DNA of 64,000 bases from Aldehydirespirator sp965221215 (GTDB lineage Bacteria > Actinomycetota > Acidimicrobiia > Acidimicrobiales > Aldehydirespiratoraceae). A program made the position numbers and the translations under genes. The stretch lies in contig OZ244872.1 in assembly GCA_965221215.1 (NCBI GenBank), positions 372,001 through 436,000 on the forward strand, in the 5' to 3' direction. Position 1 is the stretch's first letter. Every line of letters begins with the position of its first letter. This document shows, piece after piece, positions 49,829 to 59,661 of this stretch. The notes under the pieces are model-generated. The model was not told the DNA's origin. It was given only the letters and a program-made list of their open reading frames with translations, and made no database searches.

Positions 49829-52800
49829 GTGGCAGCCGACACCGATCCGCTGGCGGCGTTCTCGGCGCCGACCCGGGCCTGGTTCACGGCCGCGTTCAGC
49901 GCCCCGACCGCACCCCAGGTCGAGGGCTGGCCCCCGATCGCGGCAGGCCGCCACACGCTGGTGTGCGCTCCCACCGGCACCGGCAAGACCCTGGCCGCCT
50001 TCCTGTGGGCCATCGACCGGCTCATGTCCGCCGACGGCGCCCCGCCCACCGGCGGTGCCCCGCTCGCCGGCGACACCCAGGTGCTGTACGTGTCACCGCT
50101 GCGGGCGCTGGCGGTGGACGTGGAGAAGAACCTGCGAGCGCCGCTGCACGGGATCCGCTTGGCCGCTGAGCGGCTCGGTTCGGCGGTGCCGGTTCCCGAC
50201 GTGGGGGTGCGCACCGGCGACACTTCGGCCGATGAGCGCCGCAAGCTGGTGCGGCACCCGCCCCACATTCTGATCACCACCCCCGAGTCGCTGTTCTTGA
50301 TGCTCACCAGCCGGGCCCGGGAGACTCTCACCGGGGTGCGCCATGTGATCATCGACGAGATCCATGCGGTGGCCGCCGGCAAGCGGGGCGCCCATCTGAT
50401 TGTGTCGCTGGAGCGACTCGAGGAGCTGTGCGAGCACTCGCCGCAGCGCATCGCATTGTCGGCCACCCAGCGGCCCCTCGACGAGATCGCCCGCTTCCTG
50501 GGCGGCTTCGAGGCCGGTCCCGACGGCTCGCCGGCGCCTCGCCCCGTCGCCGTGGTGGACGCCGGCGCCCGCAAGGAGCTCGACGTGGAGGTGGTGGTGC
50601 CGGTGGCCGACATGGCCTCGCTGGGCGAGACGGTCGAGCCGCCGGCATCGGCGGGCGCGGCGGCCGGGCCGCAGCGGCGCAGCATCTGGCCCGCCATCCA
50701 TCCTCGCCTGCTCGATCTAGTGCAGTCGCACCGGTCCACGCTGATCTTCGCCAACGCCCGGCGGCTGGCCGAGCGCCTCGCCGCCCGACTCAACGAACTG
50801 CACCTAGAGGCCGAAGCTCAGGAGGGCTCTGGAGCCGACGGGCCGCACCCGGTCGATCCGAGATCGTCGGGGACGGACGGGCCGCGGCGTGTGGCCGAGT
50901 CGGTGGAGGGTGTGCTGCGAGCGGCGCCGCCGGTGGCGCTGGGCGTCGAGCAGGCCGGGGTCGGGCCGGCCGAAGGGGTCGAGCTGGTCAAAGCCCACCA
51001 CGGCTCGCTGTCGCGGCCCCGGCGCCTGCTCATCGAGGACGAGCTGAAGCGGGGCGACCTGCGGGGTCTGGTGGCCACCTCCACGCTGGAGCTCGGCATC
51101 GACATGGGCGCGGTGGATCTCGTGGTGCAGGTGGCCTCGCCGGGGTCGGTGGCCTCGGGGTTGCAGCGGATCGGGCGGGCCGGGCACCGCGTCGGCGAGC
51201 CCAGCCGGGGCCGCATCTTCCCCAAGCACCGCGCCGACCTGCTGGAGGCGGCTGCGGTGGTGGAGCGCATGCACGCCGGCGAGGTGGAGCACACCCGCTA
51301 CCTGCGCAACCCGCTCGATGTGGCCGCCCAGCAGATCGTGGCCATGTGCGCCATGGACGACTGGCCCCTGGAGCGGCTGGCCGCGGTGCTGCGCCGCGCC
51401 GCGAGCTTCGCCGAGCTGTCCGACGAGGTGCTGCACAGCGTGCTCGAGCTGCTGTCGGGCACCTACCCGGCCGAGGAGTTCTCCGAGCTGAGGCCCCGGG
51501 TGGTGTGGGACCGGGCGAGCGGCGTGCTGCGGGGCCGGGCCGGATCCCAGCGGCTGGCGGTCACCAACGCGGGCACCATCCCCGATAGGGGACTGTTCGG
51601 CGTGTTCCTGCCCGACGGCACCAGGGTGGGCGAGCTCGACGAGGAGATGGTGTACGAGAGCCGGGTGGGCGAGACGTTCCTGCTGGGGGCGAGCACCTGG
51701 CGCATCACCGACATCACCTTCGAGCGGGTGGTGGTGACCCCCGCGCCGGGCGAGCTGGGCAAGATGCCGTTCTGGCACGGCGACGGGCCGGGCCGGCCCA
51801 TCGAGCTGGGCCGGGCGGTGGGCGCCCTGGTGCGGGAGCTGCGCTCCGGCGGCGCTGCCACCGCCGAGGCTCGGCTGCGCGAGCGCTGCGGCCTCGATGA
51901 GACCGCCTCGGCCAATCTGCTCGCCTACCTCGACGACCAGGCCGAGGCCACCGGCGCGGTGCCAGATGATCGCACCGTGGTGGTGGAGCGGTTCCGCGAC
52001 GAGATCGGCGACTGGCGGGTGTGCGTGCTCACCCCGTTCGGCGCCCAGGTTCACGCCCCCTGGGGGGTGGCGCTGCAGGCCCGTCTGAGCGAGGTCTGGG
52101 GGGTGGACGTGGACTTGATGTGGGGCGACGACGGCATCGTGATGCGCTTGCCCGAGGCGGTCGACGAGCTGCCGGTGGACGACCTGTTGTTCGATCCCGA
52201 CGAGGTTCGCGATCTGGTGGCGGGCCGGCTGCCGGAGACTTCGATGTTCGCCTCCCGGTTCCGGGAGTGCGCGGCCCGGGCGCTGCTGCTGCCCCGACGG
52301 CGGCCCGACCAGCGCACACCGCTGTGGCAGCAGCGCCAGCGGGCGGCCGACCTGCTGTCGGTGGCGGCCAAGTACCCGTCGTTCCCGATCCTGTTGGAGA
52401 CCACCCGCGAGTGCCTCAACGACGTGTTCGACCTGCCCGCCCTGGTGGAGCTGATGGCCGATCTGCGCAGCCGCCGGGTGCGGGTGGTGGCGGTGGACAC
52501 CGCCGGCGCGTCGCCGTTCGCCCAGTCGCTGCTGTTCTCGTGGATAGCGGTCCACATGTATGAGGGCGACGCCCCCCTGGCCGAGCGCCGGGCCGCGGCG
52601 CTGGCGCTGGATCGCGACCTGCTGCGCGACCTGCTGGGCGTCGAGGAGCTGCGGGAGCTGCTCGACGCCGGGGTGATCGCCGACGTCGAGCTGGAGCTGC
52701 AGCGGCTGGTGGCCGGAGGCCAGGCCCGCGACGCCGACGAGGTCCACGACCTGCTGCGGGTGCTGGGGCCGCTGACGCCCGACGAGGTGGCGGCTCGGAC

Positions 52801-54676
52801 CGTTTCCCCGGCTCTGCGATCATCGACTCCAGGCGCTGTGACGTCGCCTTCCGACGAGGCAGTGGCCCGACCCGCGCCTGCGGACGAGCGGGTGTCGGGG
52901 TGGCTGCGGACCCTGGTGGAGCAGCGCCGGGCCATAGAGGTGCGCCTGGCCGGGCGCGACGTGGTAGCCGACGCAGCCGACGCAGCCCGGCTGCGAGACG
53001 CGGTAGGCACCGCGTTGCCGGTGGGGCTGGCGGCCTGCGACACCGAGCCGGTGGACGACCCTCTCGGCGATTTGTGCGTCCGCTACGCCCGCACCCACGG
53101 CCCGTTCGTGGCCCGCGACGTTGCCCGCTGGCTGGGGGTGGGCGAGGCGCCGGTGGCGGCCCGGCTGGGGTCGCTGGTGGCCGAGGGCCGGCTGCTGCGG
53201 GGCGAGTTCCGGCCCGGCGGCGCCGACCGGGAGTTCTGCGATGCCGAGGTTCTCCGTCGGATCCGCCGCCGCTGTCTGGCCGCGCTGCGCCAGGAGGTGG
53301 AGCCGGTGCCGCCCGAGGCGCTGGCCCGGTTCCTGCCCCAGTGGCAGGGGATCGGCGCCCGCCGCCGGGGGACGGACGCCCTGGCCGACGTGGTGGCACA
53401 GCTCCAGGGCGCGCCGGTGGCGGCGTCGGTGCTGGAGGCCGACGTGCTGGCCGGCCGGATGGCGAGCTACAAGCCGGCCGACTTGGACCAGCTCTGCACC
53501 TCCGGCGAGATCGTCTGGGTCGGCGCCGGTGCGGTGGGCGCGGTCGACGGCCGGGTGCGCCTGGCCTTCCGAGATCAGGCCGCCCTGCTCGTCCCCGCCG
53601 CCGAGCCGTGCGAGGGGCCGGTCCACGATGCGCTGCGCACCCGTCTGAGCGACTCCGGAGCGTCGTTCTGGCCCGACCTGGTAGCCGCCGCCCAGGCCGC
53701 GTCGGCGCCCTACGACACCGAGACGGTGCTGGCCGCGCTGTGGGATCTGGTCTGGTCGGGCGAGGTCACCAACGACTCCCTAGCCCCCCTGAGAGCCCGC
53801 ATAGCCGGCCGCCGGCCAGTCGGGACAGCTTCAAGATCGAGCATCGGAGGCTCGGGCGGCGCAGGCTTGAGGTGGGGTGGTGCAGATTCGCGGTCGGACA
53901 TCGCCGGCTCAGCATCGGGAGGTACAGGCTCGCGGTCAGGCGGGCCGGGCCGCCGGCCGTCGGCAGCAGGCCGATCCCGAAGGGGCCGTCTGCGGCCGGG
54001 TGGGCTCAGCGCCACAGGCCCGCCGTCGGCCGCGGGTCGCTGGTCATTGGTAGCACCGTTGTTGACCCCCCAGCCCGTAGCCACAGAATCGTCGCTGGCC
54101 CGAGCCCACCAACTGCTCGACCGCTACGGCGTGGTAACCCGCGAGACCGCGCTGGGCGAGGGCGCCGAGGGCGGCTTCGCGGGGGTTTATCCCGTGCTCA
54201 AGGCGCTGGAGGACCGGGGCGAGGTCCGCCGCGGCTACTTCGTGGCCGGGCTGGGCGCGGCCCAGTTCGCCCTGCCGGGCGCAGTCGACCGCCTGCGAGG
54301 CGCACGAGAGCCCGAGCCCGACACGGCACCGGTGGTGCTGGCCGCCACCGACCCGGCCCAGCCCTACGGCGCGGCGCTGGCCTGGCCCGATTCGCCAGGC
54401 CGCCCGGCCCGAACCGCAGGCGCCCACCTAGTGATGACCGACGGCACCCCCGCGGTGCTACTCGAGCGAGGCGGCCGCTCCCTGACAACCTTCGCCGCGG
54501 CAGAGTCAACCGACACCTGGATAGAGGCGATAGTCGGCCTAGTCAAAGACGGCCGCCTCAGAAAGCTGGAAATAGCCAAAGCCAACGGCCACCCCATCCG
54601 AGAGACCCCCTGGGCCGCCCGCCTAGAAGCAGCAGGCTTCACCCCCGCCTACAAGGGAATGCTCTACCGCCCCTAG
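49829..54676 (+). CDS. lhr: Lhr-type large superfamily 2 DNA helicase
   Basis: A 1615-residue Lhr helicase. Motif I is CAPTGTGKTLAAF (about 47-59), motif II is DEIH (176-179), and motif VI is GLQRIGRAGHRVGEPSRG. A winged-helix/beta-barrel Lhr core and a long C-terminal Lhr-CTD with several winged helices follow. Lhr unwinds DNA and RNA:DNA hybrids and acts in DNA repair. The start GTG follows TACGGT by 6 nt. Two low-complexity insertions are unusual: one within the helicase core near 50820-50920, and a longer Gly/Ser/Arg-rich linker encoded at about 53800-54050 between C-terminal domains. Both break otherwise ordered regions and are probably surface loops. Confidence 0.92.
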   Translation: MAADTDPLAAFSAPTRAWFTAAFSAPTAPQVEGWPPIAAGRHTLVCAPTGTGKTLAAFLWAIDRLMSADGAPPTGGAPLAGDTQVLYVSPLRALAVDVEKNLRAPLHGIRLAAERLGSAVPVPDVGVRTGDTSADERRKLVRHPPHILITTPESLFLMLTSRARETLTGVRHVIIDEIHAVAAGKRGAHLIVSLERLEELCEHSPQRIALSATQRPLDEIARFLGGFEAGPDGSPAPRPVAVVDAGARKELDVEVVVPVADMASLGETVEPPASAGAAAGPQRRSIWPAIHPRLLDLVQSHRSTLIFANARRLAERLAARLNELHLEAEAQEGSGADGPHPVDPRSSGTDGPRRVAESVEGVLRAAPPVALGVEQAGVGPAEGVELVKAHHGSLSRPRRLLIEDELKRGDLRGLVATSTLELGIDMGAVDLVVQVASPGSVASGLQRIGRAGHRVGEPSRGRIFPKHRADLLEAAAVVERMHAGEVEHTRYLRNPLDVAAQQIVAMCAMDDWPLERLAAVLRRAASFAELSDEVLHSVLELLSGTYPAEEFSELRPRVVWDRASGVLRGRAGSQRLAVTNAGTIPDRGLFGVFLPDGTRVGELDEEMVYESRVGETFLLGASTWRITDITFERVVVTPAPGELGKMPFWHGDGPGRPIELGRAVGALVRELRSGGAATAEARLRERCGLDETASANLLAYLDDQAEATGAVPDDRTVVVERFRDEIGDWRVCVLTPFGAQVHAPWGVALQARLSEVWGVDVDLMWGDDGIVMRLPEAVDELPVDDLLFDPDEVRDLVAGRLPETSMFASRFRECAARALLLPRRRPDQRTPLWQQRQRAADLLSVAAKYPSFPILLETTRECLNDVFDLPALVELMADLRSRRVRVVAVDTAGASPFAQSLLFSWIAVHMYEGDAPLAERRAAALALDRDLLRDLLGVEELRELLDAGVIADVELELQRLVAGGQARDADEVHDLLRVLGPLTPDEVAARTVSPALRSSTPGAVTSPSDEAVARPAPADERVSGWLRTLVEQRRAIEVRLAGRDVVADAADAARLRDAVGTALPVGLAACDTEPVDDPLGDLCVRYARTHGPFVARDVARWLGVGEAPVAARLGSLVAEGRLLRGEFRPGGADREFCDAEVLRRIRRRCLAALRQEVEPVPPEALARFLPQWQGIGARRRGTDALADVVAQLQGAPVAASVLEADVLAGRMASYKPADLDQLCTSGEIVWVGAGAVGAVDGRVRLAFRDQAALLVPAAEPCEGPVHDALRTRLSDSGASFWPDLVAAAQAASAPYDTETVLAALWDLVWSGEVTNDSLAPLRARIAGRRPVGTASRSSIGGSGGAGLRWGGADSRSDIAGSASGGTGSRSGGPGRRPSAAGRSRRGRLRPGGLSATGPPSAAGRWSLVAPLLTPQPVATESSLARAHQLLDRYGVVTRETALGEGAEGGFAGVYPVLKALEDRGEVRRGYFVAGLGAAQFALPGAVDRLRGAREPEPDTAPVVLAATDPAQPYGAALAWPDSPGRPARTAGAHLVMTDGTPAVLLERGGRSLTTFAAAESTDTWIEAIVGLVKDGRLRKLEIAKANGHPIRETPWAARLEAAGFTPAYKGMLYRP

Positions 54677-56226
54677 ACCGCGGGCCGGGCCGGGCCGTTG
54701 TGGTTGGCGGGTTGCTCGCCACGCCGCCACTGGTCGAGCGCAACCACCAACGTTCGTTCGACCCACGGCCGGAAGCGGCGCTGAACTGATTCCGGAGGTT
54801 CCATATGGTTGATCTGGAAGACTTCGTCGCACATGGGCTCCAACTCGACAACCTGCAATCGCTCTCGTGTCTGGTCGTAGACGTCCTCGTATTCGTCGGG
54901 AGTCTCAGGTTGCCGGCGATAGAAGCACATGGACACTCCGACAAGCCCGCGGAAATCTTTGCCGATCCCGTGGAAGGACGCCAGAATCTCTGAGCGGCCG
55001 TTCTCGGTGTCGAAAGCCAGGCGCACCCACTCGTGATGGGCCCTCACGTTCGCGAAGTAGTCAAGATGCCGCGCGGTCCTGAACACCTGTTGACGATTCC
55101 ACGCACGCCGCCGCGGATCGTCATCGGTTCCATAGTCACACCAGACACGCCGGTCCTCGGAGATGCCCAGACGTTCGCCCAATTGGACGGCTAGCTCCTC
55201 GAAGCGGCTCTTGCAAAGCTGCCACGCATCCTCGGCGGTGGCGATGGCTTGCCCGAGATCGGCCCGAATCGGGCCAGGCTCAACGTTGAACATGTCGCCG
55301 ATCATGTCGAGCACCTGGCCTACGTGGAGGTGCTCGCGTCTGATCTCCTCGGTGATGCCGACGGCCTGCACGAACCGGTCTCGCTGAAGTTCGGCGATCA
55401 ATCGGATGAGCGGCCCCAGGTCTCCGTCATTTGCAGAGTCGAGTGTGTCGATGTAGCGGGACCGGTCGTAGCGGGTCACGACCAGCGGGAACCATCCAGC
55501 ACGGATCAGCACGAGGGAGGCGATTGCTCGGGCGATCCGGCCGTTGCCGTCCTGGAACGGATGGATCTGCACGAATCGGTGGTGCAGCCAGGCTGCATTC
55601 ACATCGGGCGCCTCTCGGGCGGCCGTGTGCCTCTCGTGCATCTCGATCAGGCGGTCCATCTCCGAGTCGACTTGCTCGGGCGGGCAGTACTCGTGCACCT
55701 TGCCGTCGGGACGCGTCGGATTGTTGGGCCGGACTTTGAACTGTCCGTGCCTCAGCTCAACCTCCCGCCTTCTGCCGAACATGTCGATCCCGGGCGCATA
55801 GCGCTGCTTGCGGGTCATGAACTGGTGGAGCTGCTTGATGAAGGACACCGACACCGGACGCAGCTCGGTGACGGCGTCGAACAGCCAGTCGACGACCTCG
55901 GCGTGGTCCCCGATGATTCCCGCCACCTGCTCGGGGGCCTGGTCGGTGGAATCGCTCGCGATGAGGGCGGCGTCGATGCCGTGCTCGATCAGAAGCCGGG
56001 TGGTGCCGCGGTCCAGTGTGTACAAGCGCTCGATTACGCCCGTCTCGATCGCCCACTCCCGCTTCAGGCGCTCGTTGAAGTCGTCCACCTGGCGGGGGTC
56101 GAGCGTGCCGCGGACTTGATCCCATGTTCGGGCCAGCGCGGGCAGCTCCTCGCTGGCCGCGGCGCGGTCGGCATCGGTCAGGTCGGTGATCGGCAGCCAG
56201 CGGTGGCCCACTTCGACTTCGCTCAT
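54673..56226 (-). CDS. Fic-domain protein (AMPylase family)
   Basis: A 517-residue protein. The Fic motif is intact: HPFQDGNGRIAR at 222-233, with the catalytic histidine and ATP-binding DGNGR. An inhibitory helix of the (S/T)xxxE(G/N) type lies N-terminally as TGVIER (62-67): the inhibitory glutamate is kept while the following residue is Arg in place of Gly or Asn. The C-terminal half is helical and not recognised. Such proteins transfer AMP to target proteins. The ATG at 56226 is fixed by TACCGT 7 nt upstream. It overlaps the lhr end by 4 nt (convergent) and is divergent from the methyltransferase gene. Confidence 0.88.
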   Translation of the reverse strand: MSEVEVGHRWLPITDLTDADRAAASEELPALARTWDQVRGTLDPRQVDDFNERLKREWAIETGVIERLYTLDRGTTRLLIEHGIDAALIASDSTDQAPEQVAGIIGDHAEVVDWLFDAVTELRPVSVSFIKQLHQFMTRKQRYAPGIDMFGRRREVELRHGQFKVRPNNPTRPDGKVHEYCPPEQVDSEMDRLIEMHERHTAAREAPDVNAAWLHHRFVQIHPFQDGNGRIARAIASLVLIRAGWFPLVVTRYDRSRYIDTLDSANDGDLGPLIRLIAELQRDRFVQAVGITEEIRREHLHVGQVLDMIGDMFNVEPGPIRADLGQAIATAEDAWQLCKSRFEELAVQLGERLGISEDRRVWCDYGTDDDPRRRAWNRQQVFRTARHLDYFANVRAHHEWVRLAFDTENGRSEILASFHGIGKDFRGLVGVSMCFYRRQPETPDEYEDVYDQTRERLQVVELEPMCDEVFQINHMEPPESVQRRFRPWVERTLVVALDQWRRGEQPANHNGPARPAV

Positions 56227-56233
56227 CCTCAGC

Positions 56234-56239
56234 ACGGTA
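56234..56239 (-). promoter_or_regulatory. -10 box of the fic gene
   Basis: TACCGT lies 7 nt before the fic ATG. It fits the leaderless pattern and selects 56226 over the upstream in-frame start. Confidence 0.4.
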
Positions 56240-56395
56240 CCCCTCCCGGCTGGTGTACCTGTGCATCCCACCGGGACCGGGAGCCTCGGGCCCGATTGCG
56301 GCGGCGGCATCGTCGGAGGGGCCGCTGGTCCGATTTCGGTTGGCGTGGAGTTGTTTGCCAGACTGAGCCGCCGTCGCAGACGCGGGAGTGTCTTG

Positions 56396-59300
56396 GTGCA
56401 GCATCAGGAGTTGTCGAGACTGCTTCAGCGGGGCGACTTTGACGCGCTGTTTCGCCGGATGGGTTGGGACAATCCCGAGCAGCGCCAGCCGGTGGATGTG
56501 GCCGAGAGTCGGCTGCGCCCGGCGCCGGTGGCCGACAAGCGGGGCGTCACCGCTTGGAGGGTGGACTGCCCCGACCGGCTGCCGGCGCGTTCGGAGCAGC
56601 ATCGGGTGGTGCGCCAGCTGAAGCGGCTCAGCCGCGACCAGCTCGTGGTGTTCACCGCCCCGGACCGGCATCTTTGGCTGTGGCCCGAGCAGCGCCCGAG
56701 CGGTGTCGGATACCGGCTCGTGGATCACGAGTATGGCGTGCACGCCCCCACCGACGCGCTGCTTCAGAGGCTCGCCCAGGCGTCGTTCAGCATCACGGAG
56801 GAGAACCGGCTGACCTCCAGCGCGGTGTTGACCAGGGTGCGCCGCTCGTTCAACGCCGACAAGGTGACCAAGGCCTTCTACCGGCAGTTCCAGCAGCACC
56901 ACAAGAACTTCGCGATGAAGGTGGAGGGCATACCGGCGGGCAGGAATCGCCGCTGGTATGCGTCGGTGCTGCTGAACCGGCTCATGTTCCTCTACTTCAT
57001 CCAGCGCAAGGGGTTCTTGGACGGCGACCAGCACTATCTCCGCACCCGGCTGGAGATGGTGCGCGAGCATTGCGGCGCCGACGAGTTCTACGCCTTCTTC
57101 CAGCGGTTCCTGCTGCCGCTGTTCCATACCGGGCTCGGGCGGCCCGCCGGTGAGCGCGCCTACGACGAGGACAGCATCAAGGAGATCATCGGCTCGGTGC
57201 CGTATGTGAACGGCGGCATCTTCGAGCCCCACGAGTTGGAGCAGGCCCACCACATCAAGATCCTCGACGAGGCCTTCGAGTCGCTGTTCGACTTCTTCGA
57301 CGAGTGGCGCTGGCATCTCGACGAGCGGCCGGCCGCCGACGGCAAAGAGATCAACCCCGACGTGCTGGGCTACATATTCGAGCAGTACATCAACTTCACC
57401 GACGCCGGCCAGAAGGAGAAGGGCGCCTACTACACCAAGCCCGACGTGACCGGCTACATGGCCGAGTCGTCGATCCTGCCCGCGGTGGCCGACCGGCTCG
57501 TGGCGGCGGGTCTCGACGATCCGGCGGTGCTGCTCGCGGGCTCGGGCGACGCCTACATGCGCGACAGCCTCGGCCACGGCATCGACCGCGAGGCGGTGGC
57601 ACGCGGCGACGATGTCGCGCTGTCTCCGCCGGGGGGGGGGTCCCTGGCCGTGGCAGAGGCGCAGCGGCGACCCGGCCGAGTATGTGGACCTGCCCGACCC
57701 GGGCGACGACCTGGCCCTGCCGGGGGAGCGCTGGTGCGATGTGGTGCATCGCCGCGACCGCTACGTGCGCCAGGTCGGGCTGCTGTCGGATGCGGGCCGT
57801 GACTGGAGCATCAACGACGCCATAACCGAGAACCTCGATCTGGCGGAGCTGCTGCGCGACTACCTGAGCCAGCTCGCCAGTGCACAGGAGTGCAACCAGG
57901 CGTTCGAGGTGCTGCGCTCGCTGACGGTGTGCGATCCCACCGTCGGCTCGGGGGCGTTCCTGTTCGCCGCGCTCGATGTGCTGCAGCCGCTCTACGAGGA
58001 AGTGCTAGCCCGCGGCTCAGAACTCGAGGCAGAGGGCAAGCCGGGGCCGGCCTTGCTCGCCGAAGCGGCCGAGCATCACAGCGCCAAGCACTGGATCGTC
58101 AAGACGATCTGTCTGCGCAATCTGTTCGGGGTCGACCTGATGCGCGAGGCGCCCGAGATCGCCAAGCTGCGGCTGTTCTTGAAGCTCGCTGCACAGATCG
58201 CCAGCGTGGAGCACCTCGAGCCGCTGCCCGACCTCGACTTCAACATCAAGTGCGGCAACCTGCTGGTGGGCATCGCCGACGCCCGCGACGCCCGCGAGCG
58301 CCTCGGGGAGGGCCGCCTCGACCTGGGAGGCGAGATCGCTGAGATCGAGGCGGTGGCGAAAGAGGTGGCCGCTGCCTACGACGGTTTCGTCGATGCTCAG
58401 CAGGAAGCAGCCGGAGCGGACCTCGCCGACACCAAGGCGCAGCTCGCATCCCAGTTCGACTCGGCCCGAGCCCGCTGCAACGAACTGCTGCACAGCCGTC
58501 GAGGCACCTGCTCCTACGAGAAGTGGATCGACGCACATCAGCCGTTCCACTGGTTCGTGGAGTTCCCCAGCGTGTGGCGCAACGGCGGCTTCGACGTGGT
58601 GATCGGCAACCCGCCCTACATCAAGACCAGCCTCGTAACCGACTACACCTGGACCGGCTACAAGACCCAGAAGTGCCCAGACCTCTACGCAGTCTGCATG
58701 GAGCGAGCTTCAACCCTACTGAATGAGCACGGTCGCTTCGCCATGATAGTAATGCATTCCCTCTGCTTCAGCTGGAAGTTCGAGAGCCTGCGTGAAGTCA
58801 TGCCCGTGCTGCATGACACGATTTGGGTCTCCTCGTTCGCTAAGCGTCCTGACCTCCTGTTCGCTGGGTCTGCCGATGTCCGAAACTCCATAGTCATTGC
58901 ACAGCGATCATCCTCCACGCCCCCTCAAGTGCTGACGACTCGATGCAATAGATGGTTGTCCGAGACAAGGGATCGGCTATTCGGAAGCCTGGAGTATGTG
59001 ACTCCACAGGAATCCGCTCTTCGTTGCGGCTCGACTCATCAATGGCCATTCGGAGATCCGGCTGTAATGATGGCGTTCCATCACCTCGTTCAGAACTGCC
59101 AGCCCGTCTCTTCATCAGTCTTGTCCAAACGCTCCAGTTCGCACATTGGCTTCAAAACGGTTGCACAATACTTCCTGAGCGTGTTCACCGCGGAACCGCC
59201 CACCGTCGATCCTCGGACCGGCGTTCCAGCAACGACGAAGAGTAAGCGCTCAGGGCACCTCCACTTCGCAATGGCTCAGCAGCGAGACCTAGCCTTGCTG

Positions 59301-59657
59301 GCTCTTGCTGGCCGATGGGCCTACCTGTGGTGGATGACTTATGGCGACGAGTTCGATGTCACCCGCAGCACGCTTGCAGCGTTTCCGGGTGACATCGAAC
59401 GGCTGTGCAACCGCACATCGGGTGACATGGAACTCGTGATTCTATCGGAGCTGTCAACAACCCTTCAGGGCGAGATGCCCAAGCATCTCGCTTGGCAGAC
59501 GAACGCGGGAGTCAAGGTGGGTCGTTACAACATGTTGAAGCTGCGCCACATCACCGACAGGGCCGACTGGATTCTGGCCAAGATGTGGGGCATCGAGGAC
59601 GCGTTCGAGGCTGCCGGGAACCTGCGCGACCGCATGGTCTTCGGCAACAAGGAGTAG
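56396..59657 (+). CDS. N6-adenine DNA methyltransferase of a restriction-modification pair, frameshifted at G10
   Basis: A modification enzyme of about 1087 residues read in two frames. The 5' frame (to the G tract at 57631-57640) has a helical N-terminal domain ending with KEKGAYYTKPDVTGYM, the motif X region. The 3' frame has the SAM-binding motif I variant DPTVGSGAFLF, then the catalytic motif IV NPPY (VIGNPPYIKT) and a C-terminal target-recognition region. Removing one G, or adding two, joins them. As read, the product ends at about 57802. The GTG at 56396 is supported by GGGAG 7 nt upstream. It resembles Eco57I-type/ISP-like large methyltransferases. The PLD-helicase gene follows 4 nt after its stop. 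Confidence 0.85.
57631..57640 (+). repeat. G10 tract inside the methyltransferase gene
   Basis: Ten consecutive G join the two reading frames: 9 or 12 bases would restore one ORF, 10 truncates it. It is either a contingency tract or an assembly error, and it parallels the tract in sspC. Confidence 0.85.
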
Positions 59658-59661
59658 CGGT

